This document shows positions 33,165-42,566 of a stretch of DNA of 64,000 nt, piece by piece (position 1 is the stretch's first letter; each line of letters starts with the position of its first letter). Source of the stretch: Mesonia mobilis DSM 19841. Its GTDB lineage: Bacteria > Bacteroidota > Bacteroidia > Flavobacteriales > Flavobacteriaceae. Below the pieces are notes generated by a model, which worked only from the letters and a program-made list of their open reading frames with translations, searched no databases and was not told the DNA's origin. Made by a program: the position numbers and the translations under genes. Location of the stretch: NCBI RefSeq assembly GCF_000423405.1, contig NZ_AUHX01000001.1, forward strand, positions 62,001 through 126,000, read 5' to 3'.

Positions 33165-35048
33165 TTATTCGATAATTAATTTCTTTGTCGCGGTTTTTCC
33201 TGCTGAAGAAACTCGGAGCAAATAAAGTCCGCTAGCTAAATTTTCAACAGAAATTTGAGTAGTAGATTTTTCTTTTTTCTGAAGTAATCTTCCGTTTAGA
33301 TCGTAGATCGCATACGAGAATTCAGCTTTTGAAGGTAAAGAAATATTAAATCTACCTTGTGATGGATTCGGGTAAATACTGAATGCTAATTGTTGCTCTG
33401 TTGAAGTGGATAAATTTTGTTCTCCTTCAATTAAAAAACTATCTACCGTCCAACGTGTAGCTTGCTCACCGTTAGAAGTGTCGTATTTAAAAGCGAAATA
33501 TACATTGCCGCTTATTGAACTAATGTCGATATCGTTAAATTCGAAAACAATCTCGTTAGCATTACCTGATGGATGTTGCGGTATCGTTAGATTAGGAACA
33601 GCCGTCCAAGTTGCATTTGAAGGAGCGTTTGCAGCATTATAGTCTGTAGAATATAATAATTGTAATTCTGAATTACCGTAAGCTGCAACCGTATAAAAGC
33701 TTAGACTTTCTTGCGTATAATTAGCTAAGTCGATGCTATTGGTGGTAATTAACCAATCGATACTAGGTACTTGATTTCCTTGCGAATAAGAATTCATTTG
33801 AAAACATCCAGTATTATCTTCGCCAAATTCAATTTGGCATTGCCAATCTTGTGTACTTAATTCACTTACTGGCGTAAACTGTACGTTTTGGCAATCGTTA
33901 AAATCTTCAGAGAAAATTACTTCAGCAGCTTCGAGAGTGGTTACTGTTACCAGATTACTCGCACTTGAAATATTTCCGTAGGCATCTAAAGCAAAAACCT
34001 CAAAATCGTAAGTGGTTTCCGGGCTTAAGTTACTTACTAAATAAGTGGTATTTGTAGCTGAAATTGTAGCAACTTCAACACCGTCTTGTTCAATTAGATA
34101 AGAAACAACGCCAACATTATCGGTAGCTGCATTCCAGTTTAAATTTACTGAAGAATCGGTTAAGCTATTGTAGTTTAAGTTCGTTGGAGCAGTAGGCGCT
34201 TGCGTATCTGGCGTTCCCCAAACTTGTGCTACGTATTGCGGATTGTCGACATACGGATTTCTATTTCCTTGAAATGTATAAGCCGCATTATTTCTATCGA
34301 TCTCTTTTTGAGAAACCGGATCTGCATTGTGCCAATCGATTAGCATCGCTAACATCCAATCTTCAAAAACTTGGTTTGAAGTTCCATTTAGCGTAGCATC
34401 GCTTCCGGCATTAGAGGTTTCCCAACCTGAAATTTGATTTTCATAGCGTGTTGCCATATAAAAATATACACGTGCAAGATCTCCTTTAAACTCATCAATA
34501 GGTTCAAAAACAGTTCCGTTATATGCATTTGGGAAGTTATAATTGTTATTCCCTTTTTTAGTTCCGTTTGTAGATGTCCAAGAAGCATTACCAACTTCAC
34601 CATAAGGGAAATTACTACGTTCGCTATTTACTTTTCCATCGGTAGGAAAAATATGATGCATATCAGTTACCATTGGTGAAGCATCATTAAACCAACTTTT
34701 TGGAAATGAATGCTCACGATTGTAACAGTCGCTTTCATTTTGATAATTTCCGCATTGATCACTTCCTAAGGTATAATTATATGCGTCTGTAGCATTAGGT
34801 TTTTCAGAATAGATATCTAAAACTGTTCCGTCGTTTTCGTAATAATTATCTACATCTGAGGTATAATATACAGTCCAAAGCGCACCGTAGCTTTGTGCAG
34901 TATGACCATTAGTGATGATCGTGCTTAACTCAGACTTCAACGTATAACCGGTTAAACCTTGGGCAGAATTATAATAACCTGCAGGAACTTGTGCTTTTAC
35001 TACGAATGCGCAAATAGTTAATGCGAATAAAAGTAAACTCTTTTTCAT
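33165..35048 (-). CDS. Secreted endonuclease I with FN3 and type IX sorting domain
   Basis: A 627-residue exported nuclease. It has a signal peptide (MKKSLLLFALTICAFVVKAQ) and an endonuclease I domain (about 21-275) with the catalytic motif SDCYNREHSFPKSWF (His113) and TDMHHIFPTDGKVNSERSNF. A fibronectin type III domain follows at about 285-375 (APTNLNYNSLTDSSVNLNW), then a jelly-roll-like region to about 540. The T9SS C-terminal domain covers about 555-627 (SIYPNPSQGRFNISLP, ENLASGLYLLRV). It should degrade extracellular DNA or RNA at the surface or outside the cell. It starts one base after the rsmB stop, so the two genes share an mRNA. Confidence 0.93.
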   Translation of the reverse strand: MKKSLLLFALTICAFVVKAQVPAGYYNSAQGLTGYTLKSELSTIITNGHTAQSYGALWTVYYTSDVDNYYENDGTVLDIYSEKPNATDAYNYTLGSDQCGNYQNESDCYNREHSFPKSWFNDASPMVTDMHHIFPTDGKVNSERSNFPYGEVGNASWTSTNGTKKGNNNYNFPNAYNGTVFEPIDEFKGDLARVYFYMATRYENQISGWETSNAGSDATLNGTSNQVFEDWMLAMLIDWHNADPVSQKEIDRNNAAYTFQGNRNPYVDNPQYVAQVWGTPDTQAPTAPTNLNYNSLTDSSVNLNWNAATDNVGVVSYLIEQDGVEVATISATNTTYLVSNLSPETTYDFEVFALDAYGNISSASNLVTVTTLEAAEVIFSEDFNDCQNVQFTPVSELSTQDWQCQIEFGEDNTGCFQMNSYSQGNQVPSIDWLITTNSIDLANYTQESLSFYTVAAYGNSELQLLYSTDYNAANAPSNATWTAVPNLTIPQHPSGNANEIVFEFNDIDISSISGNVYFAFKYDTSNGEQATRWTVDSFLIEGEQNLSTSTEQQLAFSIYPNPSQGRFNISLPSKAEFSYAIYDLNGRLLQKKEKSTTQISVENLASGLYLLRVSSAGKTATKKLIIE

Positions 35049-35049
35049 T

Positions 35050-36267
35050 TTATGATTTTGTTTTTTCTAATAAAGCCATGTAAAAACCGTCGTAACCACT
35101 TTCGTGTGCTAAAACAATTTTTTGATTGAGCAGTCTAAAATCTTTTCCTTCTTCACGTTGAAGAAAAGCTTCTACCTGTTTTTGATTTTCTGAAGGTAAA
35201 ATCGAGCAAGTCGCATAAACCATTTTACCATTTTCTTTAACGATTTTTGAATAACGGTCTAAAATCTCTGCCTGTGTTTTACGAATGTTATCGATAAACT
35301 CGGGTTGCAATTTCCATTTGGCATCAGGATTTCTACTTAATACTCCTAAACCGCTACAAGGCGCATCGATAAGTACACGATCTGCCGTACCGTAAAGTTT
35401 TTTAACAACTTTAGTCGTATCGATAGTTCTGGTATCGATATTGTGAGCTTTGGCGCGTTTAGCGCGACGTTTTAATTCTTTAAGTTTATTCTCGTAAATA
35501 TCTAATGCAATAATTTGCCCTTTATTTTCCATTAAAGCGGCAAGATGAAGCGATTTTCCGCCGGCACCTGCACACGTATCGACCACGCGCATTCCCGGTT
35601 CAACTTCAAGAAATTCTGCCACTAATTGTGAAGAGGCATCTTGTACTTCAAAAAGTCCGTTTTTAAAGGCTTGTGTTGAAAATACATTGGCTCTTTCATC
35701 TAATTCTAAAGCATCGGTATACCCTTTAATGGTGTGTGTTTCAATATGCTCTTCGAATAATGATTGCTGAAGTGATTTTTTATTGTTTTTAAGCGTGTTT
35801 GCTCGTAAAACTACCGGCGCTTGTTGGTTAAGAGCCGCAAGTTCTTTGGTCCATTTTTCTTCACCTAACTCTTCAACCCCTAATTCATCTAACCAATCTG
35901 GGATCGATTCTCTGTATTTTCTGGTTTGGTTAAGTTCGTCGAATCTTCCTTTAATTCTACGTGTTGGTGTTTCTTCTAATTGTTTCCAATCCGGAAGCTC
36001 AATTCCTCTTAAAGTGGCCCAAACGGCAAATAATCTAAAAAGATTAGGTCGTGAGAAAGGTTGCTTTACATCGGCAATTTCAGCATAAAGTCTTTTCCAA
36101 CGAACAATATCGTAAGTAGTTTCAGCAATAAAACTACGGTCTCTAGAACCCCAACGTTTATCTCTTTTTAATGCTTTGGCAATTTCTTTATCTGCATATT
36201 TGTTCTCATTAAATATCGCATTTAAAGTGTCTATAACTGCAAAAACCAAGTTTCTGTGCAATCGCAT
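35050..36267 (-). CDS. rsmB: 16S rRNA (cytosine-C5) methyltransferase, RsmB-like
   Basis: A 405-residue m5C methyltransferase. The N-terminal region (about 1-145) resembles the NusB-like RNA-binding part of RsmB but is divergent. The catalytic domain has the SAM-binding VVDTCAGAGGKSLHLAALM (229-246) and motif IV DAPCSGLGVLSRNPDAKW with Cys304. Motif VI is YATCSILPSENQKQVEAFL with nucleophile Cys354. RsmB methylates C967 of 16S rRNA; other Nop2/Sun family members are possible. It is followed after one base by the secreted endonuclease gene, an odd functional mix probably reflecting position only. Confidence 0.88.
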   Translation of the reverse strand: MRLHRNLVFAVIDTLNAIFNENKYADKEIAKALKRDKRWGSRDRSFIAETTYDIVRWKRLYAEIADVKQPFSRPNLFRLFAVWATLRGIELPDWKQLEETPTRRIKGRFDELNQTRKYRESIPDWLDELGVEELGEEKWTKELAALNQQAPVVLRANTLKNNKKSLQQSLFEEHIETHTIKGYTDALELDERANVFSTQAFKNGLFEVQDASSQLVAEFLEVEPGMRVVDTCAGAGGKSLHLAALMENKGQIIALDIYENKLKELKRRAKRAKAHNIDTRTIDTTKVVKKLYGTADRVLIDAPCSGLGVLSRNPDAKWKLQPEFIDNIRKTQAEILDRYSKIVKENGKMVYATCSILPSENQKQVEAFLQREEGKDFRLLNQKIVLAHESGYDGFYMALLEKTKS

Positions 36268-36319
36268 CTTTATAAATTTTTAGGGCGCGAAGTTACGTAA
36301 TTTAATATGCGAATAATGT

Positions 36320-36327
36320 TATATTTG
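36320..36327 (+). promoter_or_regulatory. -7 promoter element TATATTTG of the BNR-repeat lipoprotein
   Basis: Exact TAnnTTTG match, 14 nt upstream of the start codon at 36342. No TTG was found at the ideal -33 spacing. Confidence 0.5.
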
Positions 36328-36341
36328 AAAAAAATCTATTT

Positions 36342-37412
36342 ATGAAAAGATTTAGCGCACTTCTATATTTACTATTTCTTACGGCTTGTGTAAATGTAGC
36401 TCAGCAAGAAAATGTAGCACACGAGTTTAGCTCGGTTACGGTAGAAGATATTTTTAATAAATCGGTTAGTATACGTGCGCTAAATGTAACTCCTAATCAT
36501 ATTTTTTATGCCGGTTCTCAAGGGCAATTTGGTTATTTAAATACCGCAGATCATTCCGTTGCTTTCTTAGGAAGAATAGGAGCGCAAGATACCGAAACCG
36601 AATTTAGAGCTATTGGAAGTACCGAAGAATCTGACTTTATACTTTCTGCCGGAAGCCCTGCACAACTTTATAAAGTGAATTATTTCGGGAAGCGGAAGTT
36701 GGTCTACGAAGAAAAAAATGAAAAAGTTTTTTATGATGCCATGGCTTTTTGGAATAATGAAGAAGGTATTGCCATCGGCGATCCTACCGATGATTGTATG
36801 TCTGTAATAATTACCAACGATGGTGGTGAAACCTGGAAAAAATTACCTTGTTCTCAATTACCAAAAGCTTTAAAGGGAGAAGCGGCTTTTGCGGCAAGTA
36901 ACTCGAATATTTCTATTGTTGGCGATAAAGTTTGGTTCGTTTCAGGCGGAGAACAATCTCGTATTTACAGTTCTAAAAATAAAGGGAAAACTTGGGAAGT
37001 TTACAATTTACCCATAGCCAAGGGAAAACCAACTACCGGAGCTTATAGTTTAGATTTTTACAATCAAAATATAGGGATCGCTTTTGGGGGCGATTATACC
37101 AGACCAGAATATAATTTTAATAATAAAATTTTTACTAACGATGGTGGCGAGACTTGGGAAGTGATCGCTAAAAACAGAAAACCGGGTTACCGCAGTTGTG
37201 TGAAATTTGTACCAAATTCTGGCGGAAAAGAAATCGTTGCCATTGGTTTTGAAGGTATTGCTTACAGCGCCGATTATGGCCAAACCTGGAAACAGCTTAG
37301 CGACGAACCTTTTTATACGATCGCTTTTGTAAACGAATTTGTGGCTTATGCTGCCGGTAATAATAGAATTAGTAAGCTTACTTTTATGGAGAAAACTCCG
37401 GCAGAAGAATAA
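36342..37412 (+). CDS. BNR/Asp-box beta-propeller lipoprotein
   Basis: A 356-residue lipoprotein (MKRFSALLYLLFLTAC, Cys16) with a propeller made of Asp-box repeats: TNDGGETWKKL, SSKNKGKTWEVY, TNDGGETWEVI and SADYGQTWKQL. Such folds occur in sialidases, in the YCF48/HCF136 photosystem assembly factors and in many exported Bacteroidota proteins. No sialidase catalytic set is visible, so a binding or assembly role is more likely. It is often annotated only as an oxidoreductase or WD40/YVTN/BNR-like protein. It stands alone between two minus-strand operons and ends 10 nt before a convergent gene. Confidence 0.82.
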   Translation: MKRFSALLYLLFLTACVNVAQQENVAHEFSSVTVEDIFNKSVSIRALNVTPNHIFYAGSQGQFGYLNTADHSVAFLGRIGAQDTETEFRAIGSTEESDFILSAGSPAQLYKVNYFGKRKLVYEEKNEKVFYDAMAFWNNEEGIAIGDPTDDCMSVIITNDGGETWKKLPCSQLPKALKGEAAFAASNSNISIVGDKVWFVSGGEQSRIYSSKNKGKTWEVYNLPIAKGKPTTGAYSLDFYNQNIGIAFGGDYTRPEYNFNNKIFTNDGGETWEVIAKNRKPGYRSCVKFVPNSGGKEIVAIGFEGIAYSADYGQTWKQLSDEPFYTIAFVNEFVAYAAGNNRISKLTFMEKTPAEE

Positions 37413-37422
37413 AAGCTGAAAC

Positions 37423-37845
37423 CTATTTTTTGTACTTCTCGAGTAACATTTTATGAAAATCGTGTTCTGCTTTTTTGAGCATTAAAATCTTTTTAGAAGA
37501 CATTAATTTTTCAAGTTCAGCAACAAACTCCTGTCTTAATTTTAAACGCTCCTCTTTCATTTTCATGTAAGTAGCCAGCAATTGTTCTGCTTTCGCTTCG
37601 CCTATTTCTTCAATGGTATCTAAACCATTTTTAACTTCACACCATTTAGCATCATATAAAGCTTCTTTTTTATCTTCAAATAAATTGTAGATAGGCCAAA
37701 AAGCTTGTGCTTCTTCCGGCGTTAATGAAAGTGCTTCGGTAATAAAAGCGGTTTTTAAAGACTCTATTTTTTCATCTTCTGTCTCTTGCCCAAAACTTAG
37801 GGTAGAGATCAAGAAAAAAGCGAGGTAAAAAATATACTTTTTCAT
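37423..37845 (-). CDS. Exported Spy/CpxP-like protein linked to an ECF sigma factor
   Basis: A 140-residue exported helical protein: signal peptide MKKYIFYLAFFLISTLSFGQ, then FITEALSLTPEEAQAFWPIY, which recalls the LTxxQ-type repeats of Spy/CpxP chaperones, and a charged helical C-terminus (MKMKEERLKLRQEFVAELEK). Proteins of this kind in Bacteroidota are annotated as sensor of ECF-type sigma factor. It follows an ECF sigma gene and a membrane protein likely to be its anti-sigma factor, 3 nt after the latter. A periplasmic sensor or feedback role is inferred from this position. Confidence 0.75.
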   Translation of the reverse strand: MKKYIFYLAFFLISTLSFGQETEDEKIESLKTAFITEALSLTPEEAQAFWPIYNLFEDKKEALYDAKWCEVKNGLDTIEEIGEAKAEQLLATYMKMKEERLKLRQEFVAELEKLMSSKKILMLKKAEHDFHKMLLEKYKK

Positions 37846-37848
37846 AAT

Positions 37849-38355
37849 TTATTCATCGTTGAGAAAAGAAGTCATATCGGTATTATTACTTAAATACTCT
37901 AAAATAGCTTCGTTATCAACTGTATTTAATTGTGAATGAAAATCGCTAAGATTCGCATTGTTTTTATAATCTATTTCGTTCTCAAAATCGAATTCATTTT
38001 GCTCTAAATAATCTTCGATCGCTAATCTGCTTAACTCTGAAGCTTCCGGTACGATGGTGTCTTCTTTATAGATGAAAAGAATAAATAAAGCAACAGCAGC
38101 AGCGGTAGAAATAAATGTAAATACTTTATTTCTGTTAATAGAAATGACTTTGGAAGTTTTCTTTTCTGCTGAAGGAATTTCGACTTTAAAATCTTCTAAA
38201 TAATTTTCCGGAGTTTTAAAACCGGAAGATTTTATAGTTTCTAAAGTGGAAGAATTTTCAACTTCATTACGAGAAAAATCGACCTTGAAGTCCTCGAAAT
38301 AATTATCGGGAACTTTAAAGCCGGTTTGTTTTGGTATGTTTCTTTTCTCTTTCAT
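37849..38355 (-). CDS. Putative anti-sigma factor (single-pass membrane protein)
   Basis: A 168-residue protein with two repeated cytoplasmic motifs, FKVPDNYFEDFKVDFSR (about 13-29) and FKTPENYLEDFKVEIPS (about 46-62). One membrane helix follows (VFTFISTAAAVALFILFIYK, near 78-97), then an acidic outer part (EDYLEQNEFDFENEID). The NYFEDF repeat is common in Bacteroidota proteins encoded next to ECF sigma factors and probably binds the sigma factor. It lies 32 nt after the sigma gene and 3 nt before the Spy-like gene. The anti-sigma role is inferred from topology and context. Confidence 0.7.
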   Translation of the reverse strand: MKEKRNIPKQTGFKVPDNYFEDFKVDFSRNEVENSSTLETIKSSGFKTPENYLEDFKVEIPSAEKKTSKVISINRNKVFTFISTAAAVALFILFIYKEDTIVPEASELSRLAIEDYLEQNEFDFENEIDYKNNANLSDFHSQLNTVDNEAILEYLSNNTDMTSFLNDE

Positions 38356-38387
38356 GTTTAGTTAAGACTTCATTTTCAACAAAAGGT

Positions 38388-38939
38388 TTAAGCCTCTTTT
38401 AAATATTCTTCAATTTTCTTAGTCGCGTGATGGTAGTTGGATTTACAAGCGCCTTCAGAAACCTCTAAAATTTCTGCGATCTCTTTGTATTTTAAATCTT
38501 GAAAATATTTCATATTAAAAACCTGTCGCTGCTTTTCCGGTAATTTTGCTAAAGCTTTGTGCAGAGCTAACTGAATTTTATCGCCTTCAAAATAAACATC
38601 ACTTTCTAGATTATTCACTAAATAATCTTGCATTTCTTGACTCGAAAGTTGCAGTCGTTTGGCTTTTTTATTAATAAAAGTAATGCTCTCGTTAGTAGCA
38701 ATGCGATACATCCAACTGTATAACTTACTATCGCCTTTAAAATTATGAATGTATCTAAAAATTTTAATAAATGTGTTTTGTAACACATCGTTGGCATCTT
38801 CGTGGTTTTTAACCATATTTCTCACATGCCAATATAAACGTTCTTTGTAAAGCGCGACCAGCTTAGAGAATGCTTCTTCTTTGCGTTCTCCTTTTTGAAG
38901 TTGTGCTACCAGTATATCTTCTTCTTGCCGGGTTGCCAT
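38388..38939 (-). CDS. ECF RNA polymerase sigma factor
   Basis: A 183-residue sigma-70 factor of the ECF type. Region 2 has FSKLVALYKERLYWHVRNMV, ANDVLQNTFIKIFRYIHNFK and LYSWMYRIATNESITFINKK; region 4 has LPEKQRQVFNMKYFQDLKYK, EIAEILEVSEGACKSNYHHA. It is followed by a likely membrane anti-sigma factor and an exported Spy-like protein, a three-gene envelope-stress module. It lies only 17 nt after the ABC exporter gene, so it may be transcribed from the long upstream operon as well as from its own promoter. Confidence 0.93.
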   Translation of the reverse strand: MATRQEEDILVAQLQKGERKEEAFSKLVALYKERLYWHVRNMVKNHEDANDVLQNTFIKIFRYIHNFKGDSKLYSWMYRIATNESITFINKKAKRLQLSSQEMQDYLVNNLESDVYFEGDKIQLALHKALAKLPEKQRQVFNMKYFQDLKYKEIAEILEVSEGACKSNYHHATKKIEEYLKEA

Positions 38940-38956
38940 AAGTTACAAATTTGCAA

Positions 38957-40783
38957 CTACTCAAAAGATTGCATTTCAACTAAGTTTTTATAAGTTCCGT
39001 TTAGGGTGAGTAATTCGTTGTGTTTACCTTGTTCGACAATTTCACCGCGTTGCATCACGATAATATTGTCTGCATTTTGAATGGTAGAAAGTCGATGCGC
39101 AATAACGATAGAAGTTCTGTTCTTCATCATATTTTCTAAGGCTTTTTGCACAAGTTTTTCACTTTCGGTATCTAGGGCAGAAGTGGCTTCATCTAAAATC
39201 ATGATCGGCGGATTTTTAAGAACTGCACGAGCAATCGAAATTCGTTGTTTTTGACCACCACTTAACTTGTTACCACTATCGCCAATATTGGTATCGATAC
39301 CTTTGGGCAAGTCTGAAACAAACTCCCAGGCATTTGCAATTTTTAAAGCTTCGATAATTTCTTGGTCGGTAGCGTTTTCTTTTGCCATCAAAATGTTGTT
39401 TTTGATGGTGTCGTTAAACAAAATAGCATCTTGCGTTACCATTCCCATCAAATTTCGCAGACTTTCTTTATTAATGTCTTTAATATTGGTGTTATCGATT
39501 AAAATTTCACCACGTTCGATATCGTAAAAGCGAGTCACTAGGTTGGCAATCGTCGATTTACCACTACCAGATTGACCAACCAAAGCAATGGTTTTACCTT
39601 TAGGAACTTCGATGCTGAAGTTTTTTAAGACATCATAATCGTCATAGCGAAAAGAGATGTTTTTAATAGAAATCCCGTTTTCAAAATTTTCTTTTTTAAT
39701 TGCGTTTTCTTTATTGTGAATCGGGTTTTTGGTTTCTAAAACACTTAATACACGTTCTGCAGCAGCATTACCTTTTTTAACTCCGTAAGAAGCTTTACTA
39801 ATCGCTTTGGCTGGTGTTAGAATATTATACGCTAATCCCATATAAGCAATAAATGAAGCTCCGTCTAAAGAACCGTCTAAAATCACCATTCTGCCGCCAT
39901 AAAGTAATAAAATGGCGATCACGATAATTCCTAAAAATTCACTTACCGGAGAAGCTAAATTTTTACGATGCATCAAATCGTTAGAAAAATGAAAATGTCT
40001 TTGGGTTGATTGTTGAAAAAACTTTGTAAACCTTCCTTCAGCATTAAAAGCTTTGATAATTTTTAAGCCGGAAAGGGTTTCTTCTAAATTTGAAAGAATA
40101 TGACCGTTTTCTTGTTGAACTTTATCAGATTTTTTCTTCAATTGTTTCCCGATTAAAGAAATAATATATCCTGAAATTGGTATGAAAATAAAAACAAACA
40201 AAGTTAATTGCGGACTTATAACTACCATCATCACAATAGTGAAAATGATGGTTAAAGGTTCTTTTACGATCAATTCTAAAACCGCTAAAAAAGAGTTTTG
40301 AACCTCTTGCACATCAGAAGTCATTCTGGCAATAATATCTCCTTTTCTCTTTTCAGAATAAAAAGAAATAGGTAATTCTACGATCTTTTTATAAAGCTTA
40401 TCTCGTAAATCTTTTAAAACTCCGTTTCTTAAATAGGCAATGTAAAATAAGCCCATATAATTGAAAAGGTTTTTTAATAAGAATAAACTAATGATAAGAA
40501 CAACTAAAATGGTAAGTGTATAAACTTCTCCTTTTTCTGCGGAAGTTGTCGTGATGTAATAATTAGAGTAGTTGTTAAAAAAATCTCCCAAATGAAGTAA
40601 ACCTTCAAATTTGGGAGTTTCTGTAATCGGTTTTCCTTCACCAAACATCACTTTAAGCATTGGTATTAACGCGACCATTGATAAGGTGCTGAACAATGCA
40701 TAAAATATATTGGCAAATATGTTTAAAAAGGCATACTTCTTATACGGAAGTACAAAAGGATAAATCTTTTTAATGTATTTCAT
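38957..40783 (-). CDS. ABC exporter, fused permease and ATPase (MsbA-like)
   Basis: A 608-residue half-transporter. The N-terminal membrane domain has six helices (about 15-330). The ATPase domain has Walker A LVGQSGSGKSTIANLVTRFY near 395-415, the signature LSGGQKQRISIARAVLKNPP and Walker B IMILDEATSALDTESEK. Length and sequence match the MsbA/multidrug-type family that forms homodimers and moves lipids or drugs. Position in an operon with a glycosyltransferase and phosphohexomutase suggests an envelope lipid or glycolipid substrate, but this is inference. It is 13 nt after the hexomutase gene and 17 nt before the ECF sigma gene. Confidence 0.9.
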   Translation of the reverse strand: MKYIKKIYPFVLPYKKYAFLNIFANIFYALFSTLSMVALIPMLKVMFGEGKPITETPKFEGLLHLGDFFNNYSNYYITTTSAEKGEVYTLTILVVLIISLFLLKNLFNYMGLFYIAYLRNGVLKDLRDKLYKKIVELPISFYSEKRKGDIIARMTSDVQEVQNSFLAVLELIVKEPLTIIFTIVMMVVISPQLTLFVFIFIPISGYIISLIGKQLKKKSDKVQQENGHILSNLEETLSGLKIIKAFNAEGRFTKFFQQSTQRHFHFSNDLMHRKNLASPVSEFLGIIVIAILLLYGGRMVILDGSLDGASFIAYMGLAYNILTPAKAISKASYGVKKGNAAAERVLSVLETKNPIHNKENAIKKENFENGISIKNISFRYDDYDVLKNFSIEVPKGKTIALVGQSGSGKSTIANLVTRFYDIERGEILIDNTNIKDINKESLRNLMGMVTQDAILFNDTIKNNILMAKENATDQEIIEALKIANAWEFVSDLPKGIDTNIGDSGNKLSGGQKQRISIARAVLKNPPIMILDEATSALDTESEKLVQKALENMMKNRTSIVIAHRLSTIQNADNIIVMQRGEIVEQGKHNELLTLNGTYKNLVEMQSFE

Positions 40784-40796
40784 TTAAAATTGACAC

Positions 40797-42512
40797 TTAA
40801 AAATCAAAGTGCGAAAGTACCGAATCAATTTTATTTTCGAGCTGTTCTTTGGTTTTTTTATAGTTTTCAGTTGAATCTAATTCGCCATTCACACTTACGT
40901 AGAACTTAATTTTAGGTTCTGTTCCGCTAGGTCTTGCAGCAATTTTTGTACCGTCTTCTAGGTAGAAAATCAACACATTCGATTTTGGGAAATCTAATTC
41001 TTTGGTTGAATTTGCGTTAAAATCTTGCGCTTTGCCGGTTTGGTAATCTTCAAATAAAACCACTTTAGTATTGTTGAATTCTCTTGGCGGATTTTCACGT
41101 AAATTGGTCATCATTGTTTTAATTTCTTCAGCTCCGGAAATTCCTTTCTTCACCAACGAAATTAATTTCTCCTGAAATAAACCGTGTTCAACGTAAAGAT
41201 TTAATAATTCTTGGTAAAACGAACTATTCTTATCTTTTGCTTGCGCACCAATTGTACAAGCGAGTAGAGTAGAGGTTACCGCATCTTTATCACGCACAAA
41301 ATCGCCCACCATATAACCGAAACTTTCTTCGCCACCGCCTACAAAACTTTGCTGCGGATAGTCTTTAATCATTTTAGCGATCCACTTAAAACCGGTTAAT
41401 CCCAATTTGCATTCTACACCGTAATGATCTGCTAATTTGCTCATCATTGGTGTTGAAACTACGGTTGAAGCAATAAATTCATCATTATTAAAACCGTTTT
41501 TCGCTTTGTATTCTTTCAGCAGAAAATCGGTCATTAAGATCATGGTTTGGTTTCCGTTTAATAAAACCATTTCTCCGTTATCATCACGAACAGCGATGCC
41601 TAAACGGTCACTGTCGGGATCTGTACCAATTACCATATCTGCTTGCTCTTCATCAGCAAGTTTTAATGCCATTTTTAAAGCATCAGGCTCTTCCGGGTTG
41701 GGAGATTTTACCGTTGGAAAGTTTCCGTTAGGTTCAGCTTGATCTTCTACAATAAACACATTGCTAAATCCTGCTTTTTCTAATACCTGCGGAATTAAAG
41801 TAATTGAAGTTCCGTGTAAACTTGTAAAAACAATTTTAAAGTTTTCTTTTGCTTTTTTAGAAACTCCAAAATCTACATTTTTCAATGAAGCTTCTACAAA
41901 AGCTTGATCTACTTCTTGATCTATATATTCAATAAGATCTTCATTAGCTTCAAATTTAATCTCACTGTATTCTAATGCGTTAATAATATCGACAATTTCT
42001 TTGTCTTGTGGTGGCACTAACTGGCCACCATCTTCCCAATACACTTTGTAACCATTATACTCCGGCGGATTGTGACTTGCGGTTAACACGATACCACATT
42101 GGCAATCTAAATGTTTTACAGCAAAACTAAGCTCTGGTGTTGGTCTTAGATCTGAAAAGATGAAAACTTTTATTCCGTTAGCAGAAAAAACATTGGCAAC
42201 AATTTGAGCGAGCTCTTTACTGTTATTTCTGCAATCGTAAGCAATCGCTACTTTTATTTCTTGATCAGAAAATTTCTCTTTTAAGTAATTAGAAAGTCCT
42301 TGTGTATTTTTTCCTAAGGTATATTTATTAATTCGGTTGGTGCCAATACCCATAATTCCGCGCATTCCACCGGTACCAAAAGCTAAATCTTTATAAAAGC
42401 TATCTTCTAATTCTTTTTTATCGTTCTCTATTAAATGCTGTGTGTTTTTACGAGTATTTTCGTCAAAAACATCAGATAGCCAATATTTGGCTTTAGATAA
42501 AATTTCTTCCAT
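40797..42512 (-). CDS. Phospho-sugar mutase (phosphoglucomutase/phosphomannomutase)
   Basis: A 571-residue alpha-D-phosphohexomutase. The catalytic phosphoserine loop is GIVLTASHNPPEYNGYKVYW with Ser146. The metal-binding loop is GTDPDSDRLGIAV near 300, the sugar-binding loop GGGEESFGYM near 395, and the phosphate-binding loop RPSGTEPKIKFY near 530. The length is that of the long PgcA/PGM2-like subgroup. It interconverts glucose- or mannose-1- and 6-phosphate, feeding cell-surface glycan synthesis and trehalose or glycogen pathways. It lies between a GT2 gene and an ABC exporter gene on the same strand. Confidence 0.93.
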   Translation of the reverse strand: MEEILSKAKYWLSDVFDENTRKNTQHLIENDKKELEDSFYKDLAFGTGGMRGIMGIGTNRINKYTLGKNTQGLSNYLKEKFSDQEIKVAIAYDCRNNSKELAQIVANVFSANGIKVFIFSDLRPTPELSFAVKHLDCQCGIVLTASHNPPEYNGYKVYWEDGGQLVPPQDKEIVDIINALEYSEIKFEANEDLIEYIDQEVDQAFVEASLKNVDFGVSKKAKENFKIVFTSLHGTSITLIPQVLEKAGFSNVFIVEDQAEPNGNFPTVKSPNPEEPDALKMALKLADEEQADMVIGTDPDSDRLGIAVRDDNGEMVLLNGNQTMILMTDFLLKEYKAKNGFNNDEFIASTVVSTPMMSKLADHYGVECKLGLTGFKWIAKMIKDYPQQSFVGGGEESFGYMVGDFVRDKDAVTSTLLACTIGAQAKDKNSSFYQELLNLYVEHGLFQEKLISLVKKGISGAEEIKTMMTNLRENPPREFNNTKVVLFEDYQTGKAQDFNANSTKELDFPKSNVLIFYLEDGTKIAARPSGTEPKIKFYVSVNGELDSTENYKKTKEQLENKIDSVLSHFDF

Positions 42513-42566
42513 TGTATTTTTTGAGTTAGTCGCTATTCACAAAAATAGCGAAAAAAAGACGGATGC

